Assembly (NCBI GenBank): GCA_903952265.1
Contig: CAJBEU010000001.1
Coordinates: 115,992 to 179,991 of the forward strand
Source: an uncultured Rickettsiales bacterium
GTDB lineage: Bacteria > Pseudomonadota > Alphaproteobacteria > Rickettsiales > Rickettsiaceae
Length of the DNA: 64,000 bases
Direction: 5' to 3'
Each line of letters starts with the position of its first letter. Positions within the stretch are counted from its first letter, which is position 1. Shown piece after piece: positions 47,039 to 56,065 of this stretch. The notes under the pieces were generated by a model. That model saw only the letters and a program-made list of their open reading frames with translations. It was not told the origin of the DNA and made no database searches. A program made the position numbers and the translations under genes.

Positions 47039-47869
47039 ATGGAACTAGAACTTAATATCGACGATGTAGACTCATACGCAAAGTCTTTAGGTGACATAGC
47101 AGATAACTGCAACTTAAGATACACAAATGACTTTGTCAACAGGGCTTATTTTTTAAGACATCCAAGACGTCCAAGATTGGAGGATTTTACTTTATGCAGA
47201 CATTCCAAACGTTTTCAGGAATTATTTGGTAATCAAGAAACAACCGTGCACATAAGATGGGATAACAAAACAAAATTACTGATAACCTTAAACAAAGACA
47301 GCCTATACGTTGTTAAAATAAAAACATGTAGTAAAGATTTATGGAAAAATACGGAAAGACCTTATACGGGGGCTATAACTAATGCTAATGGCCATCCTCA
47401 TGATTGTTTTAATGCTCATAACGACTGTACAAATAGAATAGATCTGGGGTTTTGGCAAGAGATCAAGACAACTCAGGAAAAGGATTTGGAGAAATTTTTT
47501 GCCAATAATCATGAGAGAATGTTCGTGTATGTGGCAGAAGCCATCAGATTTCCACTTTTATTTGTCAGTGAGCTCAGGAATAAAAAACCTGGATCGTTTT
47601 TTCCGATTCAAGAATCTTGGAGAAGCCATTTCAAGGAATGGGATACTCGTTCAAAGGAATCCATATCAAGAGTTGTTTTTGAATTGATGTTTCCTGAATC
47701 TAGATTAACCCTTAGAGGTGGTGGAGGGCAAAATACAAACATGTATGCTGAAGCAGAAAAAATAGTAAAAAACTCTGGCTTGGTTAGGGAGGATAAGAAT
47801 AGCAATGGGGATCAGAAGTATTTGAGTGATGTCCTTGAGGTATTACAGAAGTTAATTAGAGAGTCATAA
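47039..47869 (+). CDS. ribosome-inactivating protein (rRNA N-glycosylase) family protein, predicted
   Basis: 276 residues from the ATG at 47039 (AGG seven bases before it); upstream ATG and TTG starts would add up to 27 residues. The layout follows type 1 RIP and ricin A chains. Residues 1-20 (MELELNIDDVDSYAKSLGDI) match the opening strand and Y-x-x-F-L helix. LLITLNKDSLYVVKI (residues 80-94) matches the strand carrying the first active-site Tyr, here Tyr90. The key helix RMFVYVAEAIRFPLLFVSEL gives Glu167 and Arg170 in the catalytic E-A-x-R-F motif. FFPIQESW places Trp194 at the conserved Trp that closes the site. The second Tyr may be replaced by Trp139 in LGFWQEI. These enzymes remove one adenine from the sarcin-ricin loop. 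No clear signal peptide. It stands directly before rpsL. Confidence 0.6.
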   Translation: MELELNIDDVDSYAKSLGDIADNCNLRYTNDFVNRAYFLRHPRRPRLEDFTLCRHSKRFQELFGNQETTVHIRWDNKTKLLITLNKDSLYVVKIKTCSKDLWKNTERPYTGAITNANGHPHDCFNAHNDCTNRIDLGFWQEIKTTQEKDLEKFFANNHERMFVYVAEAIRFPLLFVSELRNKKPGSFFPIQESWRSHFKEWDTRSKESISRVVFELMFPESRLTLRGGGGQNTNMYAEAEKIVKNSGLVREDKNSNGDQKYLSDVLEVLQKLIRES

Positions 47870-48023
47870 GATGAACACATAGTCTTTTTGACATGAAGTG
47901 GTATAACGAATCTCGGAATGGTTTACTTTTGTGTAAGAATTGTTTAGCATATGGTTTAATCTTCGTTATTGTGCGAGGACCATTTTTCATTAAGTAGTTT
48001 AAGCTGCAAAACAACTAAATTTT

Positions 48024-48404
48024 ATGCCAACCATTAACCAGCTAGTAAGGCTTGGAAGAAAAAGTAAAATATTTAAATCTAAAGCTCCCGCTTTAGTGCA
48101 AAGTCCTTTTAAAAAAGGGGTTTGTGTTTTGGTAAAAATTCAAACGCCAAAGAAACCTAACTCTGCTGAGCGTAAAGTTGCGAGAGTTAGGCTTTCTAAC
48201 GGCCAGCACATCAATGCCCATATACCAGGGGAAGGCCATAATCTTCAAGAGCACTCCAACGTTTTGGTAAGAGGCGGAAGAGTTCCAGATCTTCCGGGGT
48301 ACAGATACAGAATTGTGCGTGGCGCATATGATACTCACGGCGTAAAAGATAGAAAATCTTCTCGCTCAAAATATGGAGTTAAAAAGGCCAAATCTGCCGA
48401 TTAA
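48024..48404 (+). CDS. rpsL: 30S ribosomal protein S12 (uS12)
   Basis: 126 residues. S12 sits at the decoding centre. The start [13 protein letters not shown], the streptomycin-site segments [20 protein letters not shown] and [18 protein letters not shown] are intact. The Lys43-equivalent (KKPNSA) is the wild-type residue, predicting streptomycin-sensitive ribosomes. The end is basic ([14 protein letters not shown]). First gene of the str operon on the plus strand. Confidence 0.98.
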   Translation: MPTINQLVRLGRKSKIFKSKAPALVQSPFKKGVCVLVKIQTPKKPNSAERKVARVRLSNGQHINAHIPGEGHNLQEHSNVLVRGGRVPDLPGYRYRIVRGAYDTHGVKDRKSSRSKYGVKKAKSAD

Positions 48405-48444
48405 CATTCATCACCTTACTTTACTAGTAGTTTAATTTGTTATT

Positions 48445-48933
48445 ATGTCTCGTAGAAGAGCCGCTCAGGTACGCAAAATTAGTCCAGACTTTCGCTTTAA
48501 AAGCGTCTTGCTTGCGAAATTCATTAATAACGTAATGGAGCGGGGGAAAAAGACATTGGCTTGTTCAATAGTTTATGGAGCTTTAGATACTGTTCAAAAT
48601 AAATATGGACTTGAAGCAAAGACTACTTTTGAAAAGGCAGTGGAAAATGTAAGGCCGTTCTTAGAAGTAAAATCCGTGCGTGTTGGTGGTTCCAATTATC
48701 AGGTTCCTTTTTCTCTAGAAGAAAGAAGAAGCACAATTTTGGCTTTGCGCTGGCTAATTAAGGCTGCAAAAAACAGGGCTGAAAATAGCATGGTTTTAAA
48801 ACTTGCAGAAGAATTTTTTGAGGCCGCAAATGGTAAAGGAGGTGCGGTAAAAATGAAAGATGATGCTCATAAAATGGCTGAGGCCAACAGAGCATTTGCT
48901 CACTTTAGTCGTAAAAAGGCGCCTTCTAGTTAA
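48445..48933 (+). CDS. rpsG: 30S ribosomal protein S7 (uS7)
   Basis: 162 residues, a few more than E. coli. S7 organises the 3' major domain of 16S rRNA and represses the str operon in E. coli. SRRRAAQVRKISPDFRFKS and VGGSNYQVPFSLEERRSTIL match the family, and the C-terminal HFSRKKAPSS is typical. It follows rpsL with a 40-bp gap. Confidence 0.98.
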   Translation: MSRRRAAQVRKISPDFRFKSVLLAKFINNVMERGKKTLACSIVYGALDTVQNKYGLEAKTTFEKAVENVRPFLEVKSVRVGGSNYQVPFSLEERRSTILALRWLIKAAKNRAENSMVLKLAEEFFEAANGKGGAVKMKDDAHKMAEANRAFAHFSRKKAPSS

Positions 48934-48987
48934 CATCGCCGATTTTAAGGCCTATCAACGTTTTCACAAAAATTTTTCTTTTCAATC

Positions 48988-51078
48988 ATGACCAACAAGT
49001 CAGAAGACGGTAGCATTCACCCACTCTCAAATGTTAGAAACATAGGAATAGCCGCTCACATAGACGCAGGTAAAACCACAACTACAGAGAGAATACTTTT
49101 TTATACAGGAGTTTCTCAAAAGGTTGGAGAGGTGCATGACGGAGATACTGTAATGGACTGGATGAAACAGGAAAGAGAGAGAGGTATTACTATTACTGCG
49201 GCCGCGACTTCTTGTCCGTGGAAAGGTTATTCTATCAACATCATTGATACTCCTGGGCACGTTGATTTTACTATAGAAGTTGAGCGTTCTTTGAAAGTAT
49301 TGGATGGTGCAGTAGCCGTCTTTGATGGTGTTGCAGGGGTTGAGCCTCAATCTGAAACTGTTTGGCGTCAGGCAAATAAATATAAAGTATCCCGCATTTG
49401 TTTTATAAACAAACTAGATAGACGGGGGGCCAATCCTGAAAATTGCATTGCAATGATTAGAAGTCGTCTCAAGGCAAACCCCCTCATAATTCAGCTTGCT
49501 ATAGGGCTAGAAGACCAGTTTGTTGGAGTTGTAGACCTTGTCAAAATGAAAGCAATCGTTTGGGGAAGGGACGCTACTGGAAAAGAGTTCGATGAGGAAG
49601 AAATTCCTAGCACTATGCTACAGGAAGCAAAAGACAAGCGTCAAGAAATGCTTGACACTGTTTTAACCTTGGATGATGAGATTTTAGAACGATATTTGGC
49701 TGATGAGCCAATTTCTGAAGCAGATATAAAGAAATGTATTCGTAAAGGCACTATAAAGAGAGATTTTGTCCCGGTAGTGCTTGGTAGTGCATTTAAAAAC
49801 AAAGGAGTTCAAACTCTTTTAGACGCAGTTATAGATTACCTACCCTCTCCTGCTGATTTGGGCTTTATATCGGCCATAAGGGTCAAAGATGGAGAACAAA
49901 TTCAAAAAGAAATTACAGTAAATGGAAGCTTTGCGGCCCTTGCATTTAAAAGTATGCATGATCCATTTGTAGGCTCTCTGACCTTTATCAGAATATACAG
50001 CGGTAAGGTATCAAGTGGAGACATCGTAATTAACACAACAAAAAATAAGAAAGACCGTATCGGCAGAATGCTTCTTATGCATGCTAATCAAAGAGAAACA
50101 CTTTCATCTGCAAAAGCTGGAGATATTGTGGCGGTAGCTGGACTAAAATATACCACTACGGGAGATACTCTCTCTCTGGGTGATCCGTTGGTAATTTTGG
50201 AAAAAATGGATTTTCCTGAACCTGTTATTGAGCTTGCGGTTGAGCCTAAATTTAGCTCAGAGCAAGAAAAGATGACAATTGCTTTGCGCAAACTAGCAGA
50301 GGAAGATCCATCTTTTCACATGTCAACTAACCAAGAAAGTGGCCAAATGGTCATTAAGGGCATGGGAGAGCTGCATCTTAACATTATAATAGACCGTCTG
50401 CTTGAGGAATTTAAAGTAGAAGCCAAGGTGGGTGCACCTCAAGTGGCCTATAGAGAAGGTATAACTAAGTCTTTTGAGGTGGATTATACTCATAAAAAAC
50501 AAACAGGAGGTGCTGGGCAGTTTGCTAGAGTAAAAATGTTATTTGAGCCACTAGAGAGTGGCGCTGGGTTTAAGTTTGAAAGCAAAGTTGTCGGGGGAAA
50601 TGTTCCAAAGGAATACATTCCTGCAGTTCAAAAAGGTTTGGAAGCTATTAAAGAGAGCGGAGTATTGGCTGGTTATCCTACGATTGATTTTAAAGCCACT
50701 TTACTAGACGGGGCTTTTCATACTGTAGACTCTAGTAGCCTTGCTTTTGAATTAGCTGCAAAAGGAGCATTTAAAGATGCAATGAAGAATGCATCTCCGT
50801 GTCTTTTGGAGCCTATTATGATGGTAGAAGTTATCACTCCTGAGGAATATATGGGAGATATTATAGGGGATCTACAAAGCAAACGTGGTCAGATTGTTTT
50901 AATGGAGGCCAACTATGACGCCCAAATAATTCGGGCTCTTGTGCCTCTTGCAGAAACATTTGGATACATCAACATACTGCGTTCTATGGCAAGGGGAAGA
51001 GCAACTTACACGATGACATTTGATAGTTATCAACGTATGCCTGCTAGCATGGCTGACCTGGTGATTTCTGGAAAATAG
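48988..51078 (+). CDS. fusA: elongation factor G
   Basis: 696 residues. EF-G translocates the ribosome. The G domain motifs [29 protein letters not shown] and NKLDRRGAN are intact, as is the [12 protein letters not shown] switch I loop. Domain IV has [11 protein letters not shown] and [15 protein letters not shown]. It is the third gene of the str operon after rpsL and rpsG; tuf and rpsJ, which follow in most bacteria, are not here and a terminator-like hairpin and gene remnants come next. Confidence 0.98.
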   Translation: MTNKSEDGSIHPLSNVRNIGIAAHIDAGKTTTTERILFYTGVSQKVGEVHDGDTVMDWMKQERERGITITAAATSCPWKGYSINIIDTPGHVDFTIEVERSLKVLDGAVAVFDGVAGVEPQSETVWRQANKYKVSRICFINKLDRRGANPENCIAMIRSRLKANPLIIQLAIGLEDQFVGVVDLVKMKAIVWGRDATGKEFDEEEIPSTMLQEAKDKRQEMLDTVLTLDDEILERYLADEPISEADIKKCIRKGTIKRDFVPVVLGSAFKNKGVQTLLDAVIDYLPSPADLGFISAIRVKDGEQIQKEITVNGSFAALAFKSMHDPFVGSLTFIRIYSGKVSSGDIVINTTKNKKDRIGRMLLMHANQRETLSSAKAGDIVAVAGLKYTTTGDTLSLGDPLVILEKMDFPEPVIELAVEPKFSSEQEKMTIALRKLAEEDPSFHMSTNQESGQMVIKGMGELHLNIIIDRLLEEFKVEAKVGAPQVAYREGITKSFEVDYTHKKQTGGAGQFARVKMLFEPLESGAGFKFESKVVGGNVPKEYIPAVQKGLEAIKESGVLAGYPTIDFKATLLDGAFHTVDSSSLAFELAAKGAFKDAMKNASPCLLEPIMMVEVITPEEYMGDIIGDLQSKRGQIVLMEANYDAQIIRALVPLAETFGYINILRSMARGRATYTMTFDSYQRMPASMADLVISGK

Positions 51079-51132
51079 AAGGAAAAGTTGCTTTTATTCA
51101 CTTAAATAATTGTCATAGAGACTCTCTCCAGG

Positions 51133-51172
51133 ACCACAGTTTTTGCAGTGGCTCCTGTGGTATTGCTTTTTT
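51133..51172 (+). terminator. possible terminator of the str operon
   Basis: Arms ACCACAG (51133-51139) and CTGTGGT (51155-51161) enclose a 15-base loop, with a run of six T at 51167-51172. It lies about 55 bp after the fusA stop, in the right orientation. Five bases separate stem and T tract, so strength is uncertain. Confidence 0.5.
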
Positions 51173-51195
51173 GAGCAAAATCTCTTTTTGAGTAG

Positions 51196-51462
51196 AAAAA
51201 AGAGCTAAGAATACAAAGTAGTGCATCTTTTCTCACCAAGACTCTTTTAAAAGTGTATAAAGCACTAGCCCTGTTATTTCTTTTACAACAATCAACTTTC
51301 TCCTTGAGTAAAGAGCTAAAAATACAAAACAGTATTTATCTAACGCAAACTTTGCTAAAAGATTTAGGTATCACTTCTTCAGCCAAAGTGGGCAATTTGA
51401 CCTCCTTTTTGTTTTACAAACTTTCTTCGATCTTTATTCCAAATCACTGGCATGCTGTCTAG
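51196..51462 (+). pseudogene. remnant of a small secreted protein with a tandem duplication
   Basis: A frame open from 51196 to 51462 contains two related units: KELRIQSSASFLTKTLLK and, after a hydrophobic stretch (YKALALLFLLQQSTFSLS) that looks like a signal peptide, KELKIQNSIYLTQTLLK. At the DNA level 51200-51253 and 51311-51361 are similar, about 111 bp apart and in frame. There is no ATG; only a GTG at 51253 precedes the signal-like segment. The tail (SFLFYKLSSIFIPNHWHAV) looks degraded. Family not recognised. Confidence 0.35.
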
Positions 51463-51493
51463 TTATTTCAAAGTGAGAGCTTCCTCCTGATGG

Positions 51494-52146
51494 CTATGTT
51501 GATTCTTCTATAGAATCTGACATTTGGGGTGATTTTTCTGCTTTATCTTTTTGCATTATGTTATAGTTCAGTTCAAATTCATGCCTTTCCTGTCTATACC
51601 TTTGTGTCTTACGGACTTCGCTAAAACCTAATATTCGCACAGAACCTATTTCGTCCGTGCAGTGGCTGCAACCTGTTGGAAAGTCATTTCCTGCAGTAAA
51701 CTTGCCTTCTTTCTCATTGTAGTACTGATTTACAAAAATTTAGATAAGCAGTTTCTGCTATGTCAGGTCTCTCTCCATTGCCAATTACCTCATACCCAAC
51801 TATTTTTGTCGCCTCTCTACTTGACTTTCGATTACAAAAGAGGCCAATGAGTATTTCTGCGACCAGCGCAGCGATTGTGTTTTAACAATCTTTAAAAACT
51901 CCTCTTTATTTTTGACTGTATCTTGTGCATACTTTTCCATTACATTTTTATCTGAGAAGGTGACATCAAACAACTTTCGAATGGGTTCCTCTAGGGCATA
52001 CAATGTAAGCACGCTAGGTTCCAACAGTTCGGCTGTGCACTAAATCTTTCAGTATATATGTAAGTCTTTCCATCAGCTTCGTCATGTTCCACTTTGAAAG
52101 GACTGAATTTATCTTCATATTCTTTTAGAGTTGCTGCTTTTTTCAT
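51494..52146 (-). pseudogene. decayed minus-strand gene, unidentified
   Basis: A minus-strand gene broken by at least three lesions. It starts at ATG 52146 with MKKAATLKEYEDKFSPFKVE, shifts frame near 52020 into ELLEPSVLTLYALEEPIRKL and a piece ending SLRWSQKYSLASFVIESQVE, then hits a stop, continues as IVGYEVIGNGERPDIAETAY, is interrupted again, and resumes in another frame with FPTGCSHCTDEIGSVRILGF to a TAG at 51494-51496. About 215 codons when intact. I do not recognise the family. It lies between the str operon and a degenerate ABC exporter. Confidence 0.6.
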
Positions 52147-52248
52147 GATCTACCCTAATGGTTAGACTATTCAAAACTTACCTTAATTCTTGAACTAAAA
52201 TTCATCAATACCGATTACAAATAGCTGGATAACAGAAAAATTGAATTG

Positions 52249-53931
52249 CTAAATCTCCTCTTTTAAGATGCCGTTCTCTAAAAACAAAATTCGATCTATA
52301 CTTTTGTGATTTAGAGGGTTTGTACTGGTAAGGACTATTATTTTATCTTTTTTGATTTCTGCTAAAACGTCGAAAAACGTTTTTGTACTTTGATCATCTA
52401 GGTATATTGATGTTTCATCAAAAAGCATAATTGTGGCATTTTTAAGTAATGCTCTTGCCGTACATATTTGTTGTTTTTCAAAACTCGATAGTTCTAATCC
52501 AGAATGCCCCACAACGGTATTGTATTGGTTTGGAGTTGAGCGAATAAAATCATCAATTCCGAGTTTTTTACTGATCTGTATGATGGAATCAATATCATAT
52601 TGTCCTCCATAGGCTATGTTTTCAGCAATTGTCGCATAAAACAGACAAGGATCTTGAGTAACCAGGCTTATATGTTTTGCAACACTGTCTTCGAAAATGG
52701 CGTTTAAATTGTGAACTATTGTATTGTCTTTAATCGCTATTTCTCCTGTATCGGGACTTACTGATCCGGTTATTAGATTAATTATAGAGCTTTTACCCGA
52801 GCCGGAAGGTCCTACAATTAGTACTATTTCACCTAATGATATTTTTAAAGCACAATTTTTGAGTATCTCGGATTGCTGAAATTTAAGACTGACATTTTTA
52901 AAAAATATTGCTTCTGGCTTTAGTATCATGACTCCTTGAGTTTTGTTTTTAAGAGCTTCAGCCCTTTCATCTAACACTTTAAAAATTCTGATCGTAGTGG
53001 CAAGACCAGAGTGCAAAGCAAAATTTAAAGCCATCATTCCCTTAAAAGGTCTGTATAAAGATATAAAAGCCATGATAAATGCAGTGAGTCTTCCGGGGCC
53101 AGCTGTAAAACCATCGTTAGCTCCCCAATACAGTAATATACCTGAAATTGCTATGCCGCTTGCAAATTCAACAAAAAGGTATGTTAGTGAATCATAAGAT
53201 ATTTGGTTTTTATACAAACCCATAACATTTTCAACCACGGAATTTGTATTCTGAATTTCGTATTTTGAGGCCAAAAAAGCTTTTACAATGTGTATAGAGC
53301 TAAAAACCTGATTTAATCCTGTTGTATATTCTGCAAAAGTTTGTTGCAGCACATATTCTATATTTCTTAATTTTTTTCCTATGATGCTTATTAAGTATCC
53401 TGTGAAAAATATTAGAGCAAGTAGCGCAAAAGCTAGATACAAATTCATCCGAATTATTTCTACAACAAGGAAACAAAACAAACAAACGTGGCGAAAGCAT
53501 CCGGGAAAAAAGGCTAAAAATAGAGCCTTCATACGTAATATATCGTTTGTAAATCTAGATAAAATGTGACCTACTGGCTGATCTTTAATATATTTAGCAT
53601 CTGATTCTATAAGGCTTTCAAAAAGTTGAATTTGAATGTTACATAAAATTCTATGTCCTATATATTTTATGCAGAAATTTTGTAAAAATTCGAATATTCC
53701 TCTCACAAGACTAATGCAAAGCAATCCAACACACATCATACAGGTAGTTTTGAAATCACTGCGAGCAAAAATGGCATTGATTGAGGGTTCAATTTTTCTA
53801 ATTACAAGTGCAACACATTTAGCAACTATAAAAGTAGATATAAATGCTCCTGCAAGGTGTAGCCTGAGCGGAAGAATATATTCCGTAAATATTCTTAGTA
53901 AAACTTTGATTGTGGAATATCTGTTTGCCAT
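52249..53931 (-). CDS. ABC exporter (MsbA/ABCB type) with degenerate ATPase domain
   Basis: 560 residues: a six-span membrane domain (about residues 15-310) fused to one nucleotide-binding domain (about 340-560), the half-transporter layout. Walker A GPSGSGKSS is normal, and Walker B IMLFDE keeps Asp-Glu. However, the ABC signature is HSGLELSSFEKQQICTARAL, so LSGGQ has become LSSFE, and the switch-loop His is replaced (IIVLTSTNPLN in place of an IAHRLST-type sequence). With these changes ATP hydrolysis may be very slow, or it may work with another subunit. It could be a lipid or drug flippase relic. No lipid A genes are near. Alone on the minus strand. Confidence 0.8.
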   Translation of the reverse strand: MANRYSTIKVLLRIFTEYILPLRLHLAGAFISTFIVAKCVALVIRKIEPSINAIFARSDFKTTCMMCVGLLCISLVRGIFEFLQNFCIKYIGHRILCNIQIQLFESLIESDAKYIKDQPVGHILSRFTNDILRMKALFLAFFPGCFRHVCLFCFLVVEIIRMNLYLAFALLALIFFTGYLISIIGKKLRNIEYVLQQTFAEYTTGLNQVFSSIHIVKAFLASKYEIQNTNSVVENVMGLYKNQISYDSLTYLFVEFASGIAISGILLYWGANDGFTAGPGRLTAFIMAFISLYRPFKGMMALNFALHSGLATTIRIFKVLDERAEALKNKTQGVMILKPEAIFFKNVSLKFQQSEILKNCALKISLGEIVLIVGPSGSGKSSIINLITGSVSPDTGEIAIKDNTIVHNLNAIFEDSVAKHISLVTQDPCLFYATIAENIAYGGQYDIDSIIQISKKLGIDDFIRSTPNQYNTVVGHSGLELSSFEKQQICTARALLKNATIMLFDETSIYLDDQSTKTFFDVLAEIKKDKIIVLTSTNPLNHKSIDRILFLENGILKEEI

Positions 53932-54006
53932 GCTTTTTTATGTTACTTAAAATTGTAATTTCGAAAAATGTGCCCAAAGTAAAAAACTTCAGGATAAGAT
54001 TATTTT

Positions 54007-54354
54007 CTATTTTTCAAAATGATGGGCGTTTTGAAAAACTTTAAGAAAAATGAAATTAGTCGCGATAGCAAAATCTATTCTGGCATTATAGGTGCTATAT
54101 TTTGGATTTTTGCTAAAAAACAGTTCTGCAACTCGACCAATTCGCTTTAGTTGGCTCTGTTGCAGAATTTCTTCTGCTATCACCAATCTTCGTGATTTAA
54201 CTTCCACAAATGCTATGGTGTTGAAACGACAGACAATTAGATCAATTTCTCCAAATTTGTGAATTTTCCATCTGTGAGCCAGAATCCTGTACCCTCTTAT
54301 AAGGTAATATAGAATTGCCACATATTCAGCAACCATGCCTCTGAGGTGAGACAT
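54007..54354 (-). CDS. YraN/UPF0102 family nuclease-like protein
   Basis: 115 residues, typical for the family. YraN proteins have a Holliday-resolvase-like endonuclease fold. The core motif is seen in KFGEIDLIVCRFNTIAFVEVKSR, in which Glu-Ile-Asp and Glu-Val-Lys form the metal-binding site (E-x-D...E-x-K). The N-terminal GMVAEYVAILYYLIRGYRIL and C-terminal RIDFAIA segment also fit. The function in cells is not settled; recombination or DNA uptake have been suggested for relatives. Confidence 0.9.
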   Translation of the reverse strand: MSHLRGMVAEYVAILYYLIRGYRILAHRWKIHKFGEIDLIVCRFNTIAFVEVKSRRLVIAEEILQQSQLKRIGRVAELFFSKNPKYSTYNARIDFAIATNFIFLKVFQNAHHFEK

Positions 54355-54443
54355 TTTTAAGATATATTGATGAGTGAATCCTCGCGTATACCAGGGCAGA
54401 TTTGTTATGTCTGGCTTGATAAGTTGTCTTCTCTAGTTTAATT

Positions 54444-55259
54444 TTAGTCTAGAAATTTTTTCACATCCGCTTGATTAACAAGGTTTTCTTCTATTTCTTC
54501 CCTGTATTGGTTGGTCAATTTTTCTATGATCTTGTTCTTTACTTCAGAAAAAGAGGGCACCCGTTTTATCTCCCTTCTTTCAAGCACGTTTACTATGTAG
54601 AATCCCTGGCTTGTAGAGATCACGTTTGAGCATTGACTTACATTAAGTTTAAATGCTTTTTCAGTTAACTCTTGAGGAGAGAGCATTTCATATGGACGTA
54701 AATACTTCATGTCTAGGGTTTTTGGAGATTTGTTTTCTTTGGGTAAATCTTTAGATATTTCTGCAAAACTTTTACCAGATTTGATTTTAGCCAAGTTGGC
54801 CTCTGCCTGGTCGTGGGAAGTGAAAAACAGATACTGTAGCCTTATTTCTCCTTTTTCTTTGAGATCTTTGATTAGTTCCTTGTAAGAAGATTCAATAGAG
54901 CTGTCAGTGAGCCTTTCCTGTATCTTTTGTTCTAGAAAAGACTCAACAAGCAAAATCTTATTATAAATCTGAGATCGCTTTTTATACTCCTCAGTTCTTT
55001 CTATTTTACTTGCTTTTGCAGCTTCCTCCAAGACAATTTTTTTAACATATATGTCCAAAATGCTTTTTTTCATTGATATGGGAAGGTCATTTAGTGTTCT
55101 GCCAGTCATATCCTTGCAGAACTCAGAGAGTTCTGCTTCTGTTACTTGATGACTTTTAAATCGTGCAACTATTTTGTCGTCGGTTTGCTTTGCAAACGCC
55201 GCACTAAAGAGGCACAAAATCATAGATAGAAAAAACGGCACTGAAAACTTTGCGAACAT
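54444..55259 (-). CDS. exported PpiC/SurA-like peptidyl-prolyl isomerase
   Basis: 271 residues. The signal peptide is clear: MFAKFSVPFFLSMILCLFSA followed by AFAKQ. The mature part has SurA-like N-terminal helices (VTEAELSEFCKDMTGRTLND) and a parvulin-type domain at about residues 135-230 (LQYLFFTSHDQAEANLAKIK, LSPQELTEKAFKLNVSQCSN, TSQGFYIVNVLERREIK). The parvulin domain is somewhat degenerate, with the usual LGW segment replaced by MKYLRP, so chaperone activity may dominate over isomerase activity. It probably escorts outer-membrane proteins to the BAM complex, linking it with BamB. Confidence 0.82.
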   Translation of the reverse strand: MFAKFSVPFFLSMILCLFSAAFAKQTDDKIVARFKSHQVTEAELSEFCKDMTGRTLNDLPISMKKSILDIYVKKIVLEEAAKASKIERTEEYKKRSQIYNKILLVESFLEQKIQERLTDSSIESSYKELIKDLKEKGEIRLQYLFFTSHDQAEANLAKIKSGKSFAEISKDLPKENKSPKTLDMKYLRPYEMLSPQELTEKAFKLNVSQCSNVISTSQGFYIVNVLERREIKRVPSFSEVKNKIIEKLTNQYREEIEENLVNQADVKKFLD

Positions 55260-55606
55260 GCGGACCTAAAAATTACGCTTTTCGGTGTACAGCTACTGTG
55301 CTGCACAGGTGGGATGGTATCCCAGAGTAAGTATGGTGTCAACGGTCCTAAGCTGAAACTGCAAAGTCCTCAAGCTAGTTGAGTTGGGCTTCAAACTCAC
55401 TTTTGTATTTTCGATTCTTGATTAGTAATATGAACTCTGCTGTTTCATTTTTTAGCGGAAATTTAGATGTGGCAAGTTCTACAATCTATTTGAAGAGAGT
55501 CTCTGGACTCAGGCAGCCGATAAAATGTGTTTGACTTTGGGCACTATAATTTGCATATCAAAGGAGATTGTTGCAAGGAAAGGTAACGAAACTGATAATT
55601 TATTCG
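55260..55606. other. intergenic gap after rplO, no gene seen
   Basis: A 347-bp gap lies between the exported PPIase gene and rplO, where rpmJ, secY or adk would normally follow rplO. I found no secY-like remnant in either strand, only a short 15-bp dyad at 55310-55324 (TGGGAT-GGT-ATCCCA) in the promoter region of the PPIase gene, and no RNA gene. Confidence 0.5.
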
Positions 55607-56059
55607 TTAGGCGATTAATGCGCCGTTTTCAGATAAAATTGCTTTTACTGATTCCGAATAAGAGTCAATTGAGAAGGTTGTTCCTTTTAGTTGCTCGAAA
55701 GGTCCAGATTGCTTTGAACTTTTGCGTACTATTTTAACAACATCAGCTGACTTAATGTTTTGAATTTGGGAAAGCCAATTTCTGTCTACAATCTCAGTCT
55801 TGCTCTGCTCTAAGGCTTTTAGTATTAGCTCTAGATGAATGATTGCATATTTTTTTCTGTCCAAGGAGCAAAACCCCCTTTTAGGTAGCCTTCTTATAAG
55901 ACTAGTTTGTCCTCCTTCAAAGAAACGTATAGAAACTCCGGATCTAGCCTTTTGTCCTTTGGTGCCTGCTCCACAGGTTTTACCTTTGCCGCTTCCTATG
56001 CCTCTGCCAAGTCTTTTTCCTTTGCTATGGCTAATCTGTATTGTATTAAGTAAAGACAT
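55607..56059 (-). CDS. rplO: 50S ribosomal protein L15 (uL15)
   Basis: 150 residues. L15 is a late-assembly 50S protein. The N-terminal [20 protein letters not shown] and [20 protein letters not shown] are characteristic. It follows rpsE with a 6-bp gap, so rpmD (L30), which normally lies between them, is missing. It is the last gene of the ribosomal cluster here. Confidence 0.96.
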   Translation of the reverse strand: MSLLNTIQISHSKGKRLGRGIGSGKGKTCGAGTKGQKARSGVSIRFFEGGQTSLIRRLPKRGFCSLDRKKYAIIHLELILKALEQSKTEIVDRNWLSQIQNIKSADVVKIVRKSSKQSGPFEQLKGTTFSIDSYSESVKAILSENGALIA

Positions 56060-56065
56060 AAGTAG

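Noticed and set aside
55310-55324. 15-bp dyad TGGGAT-GGT-ATCCCA upstream of the exported PPIase gene
   Set aside because: Short and single; no T tract and no second copy. Mentioned in the gap entry but not claimed as an operator.
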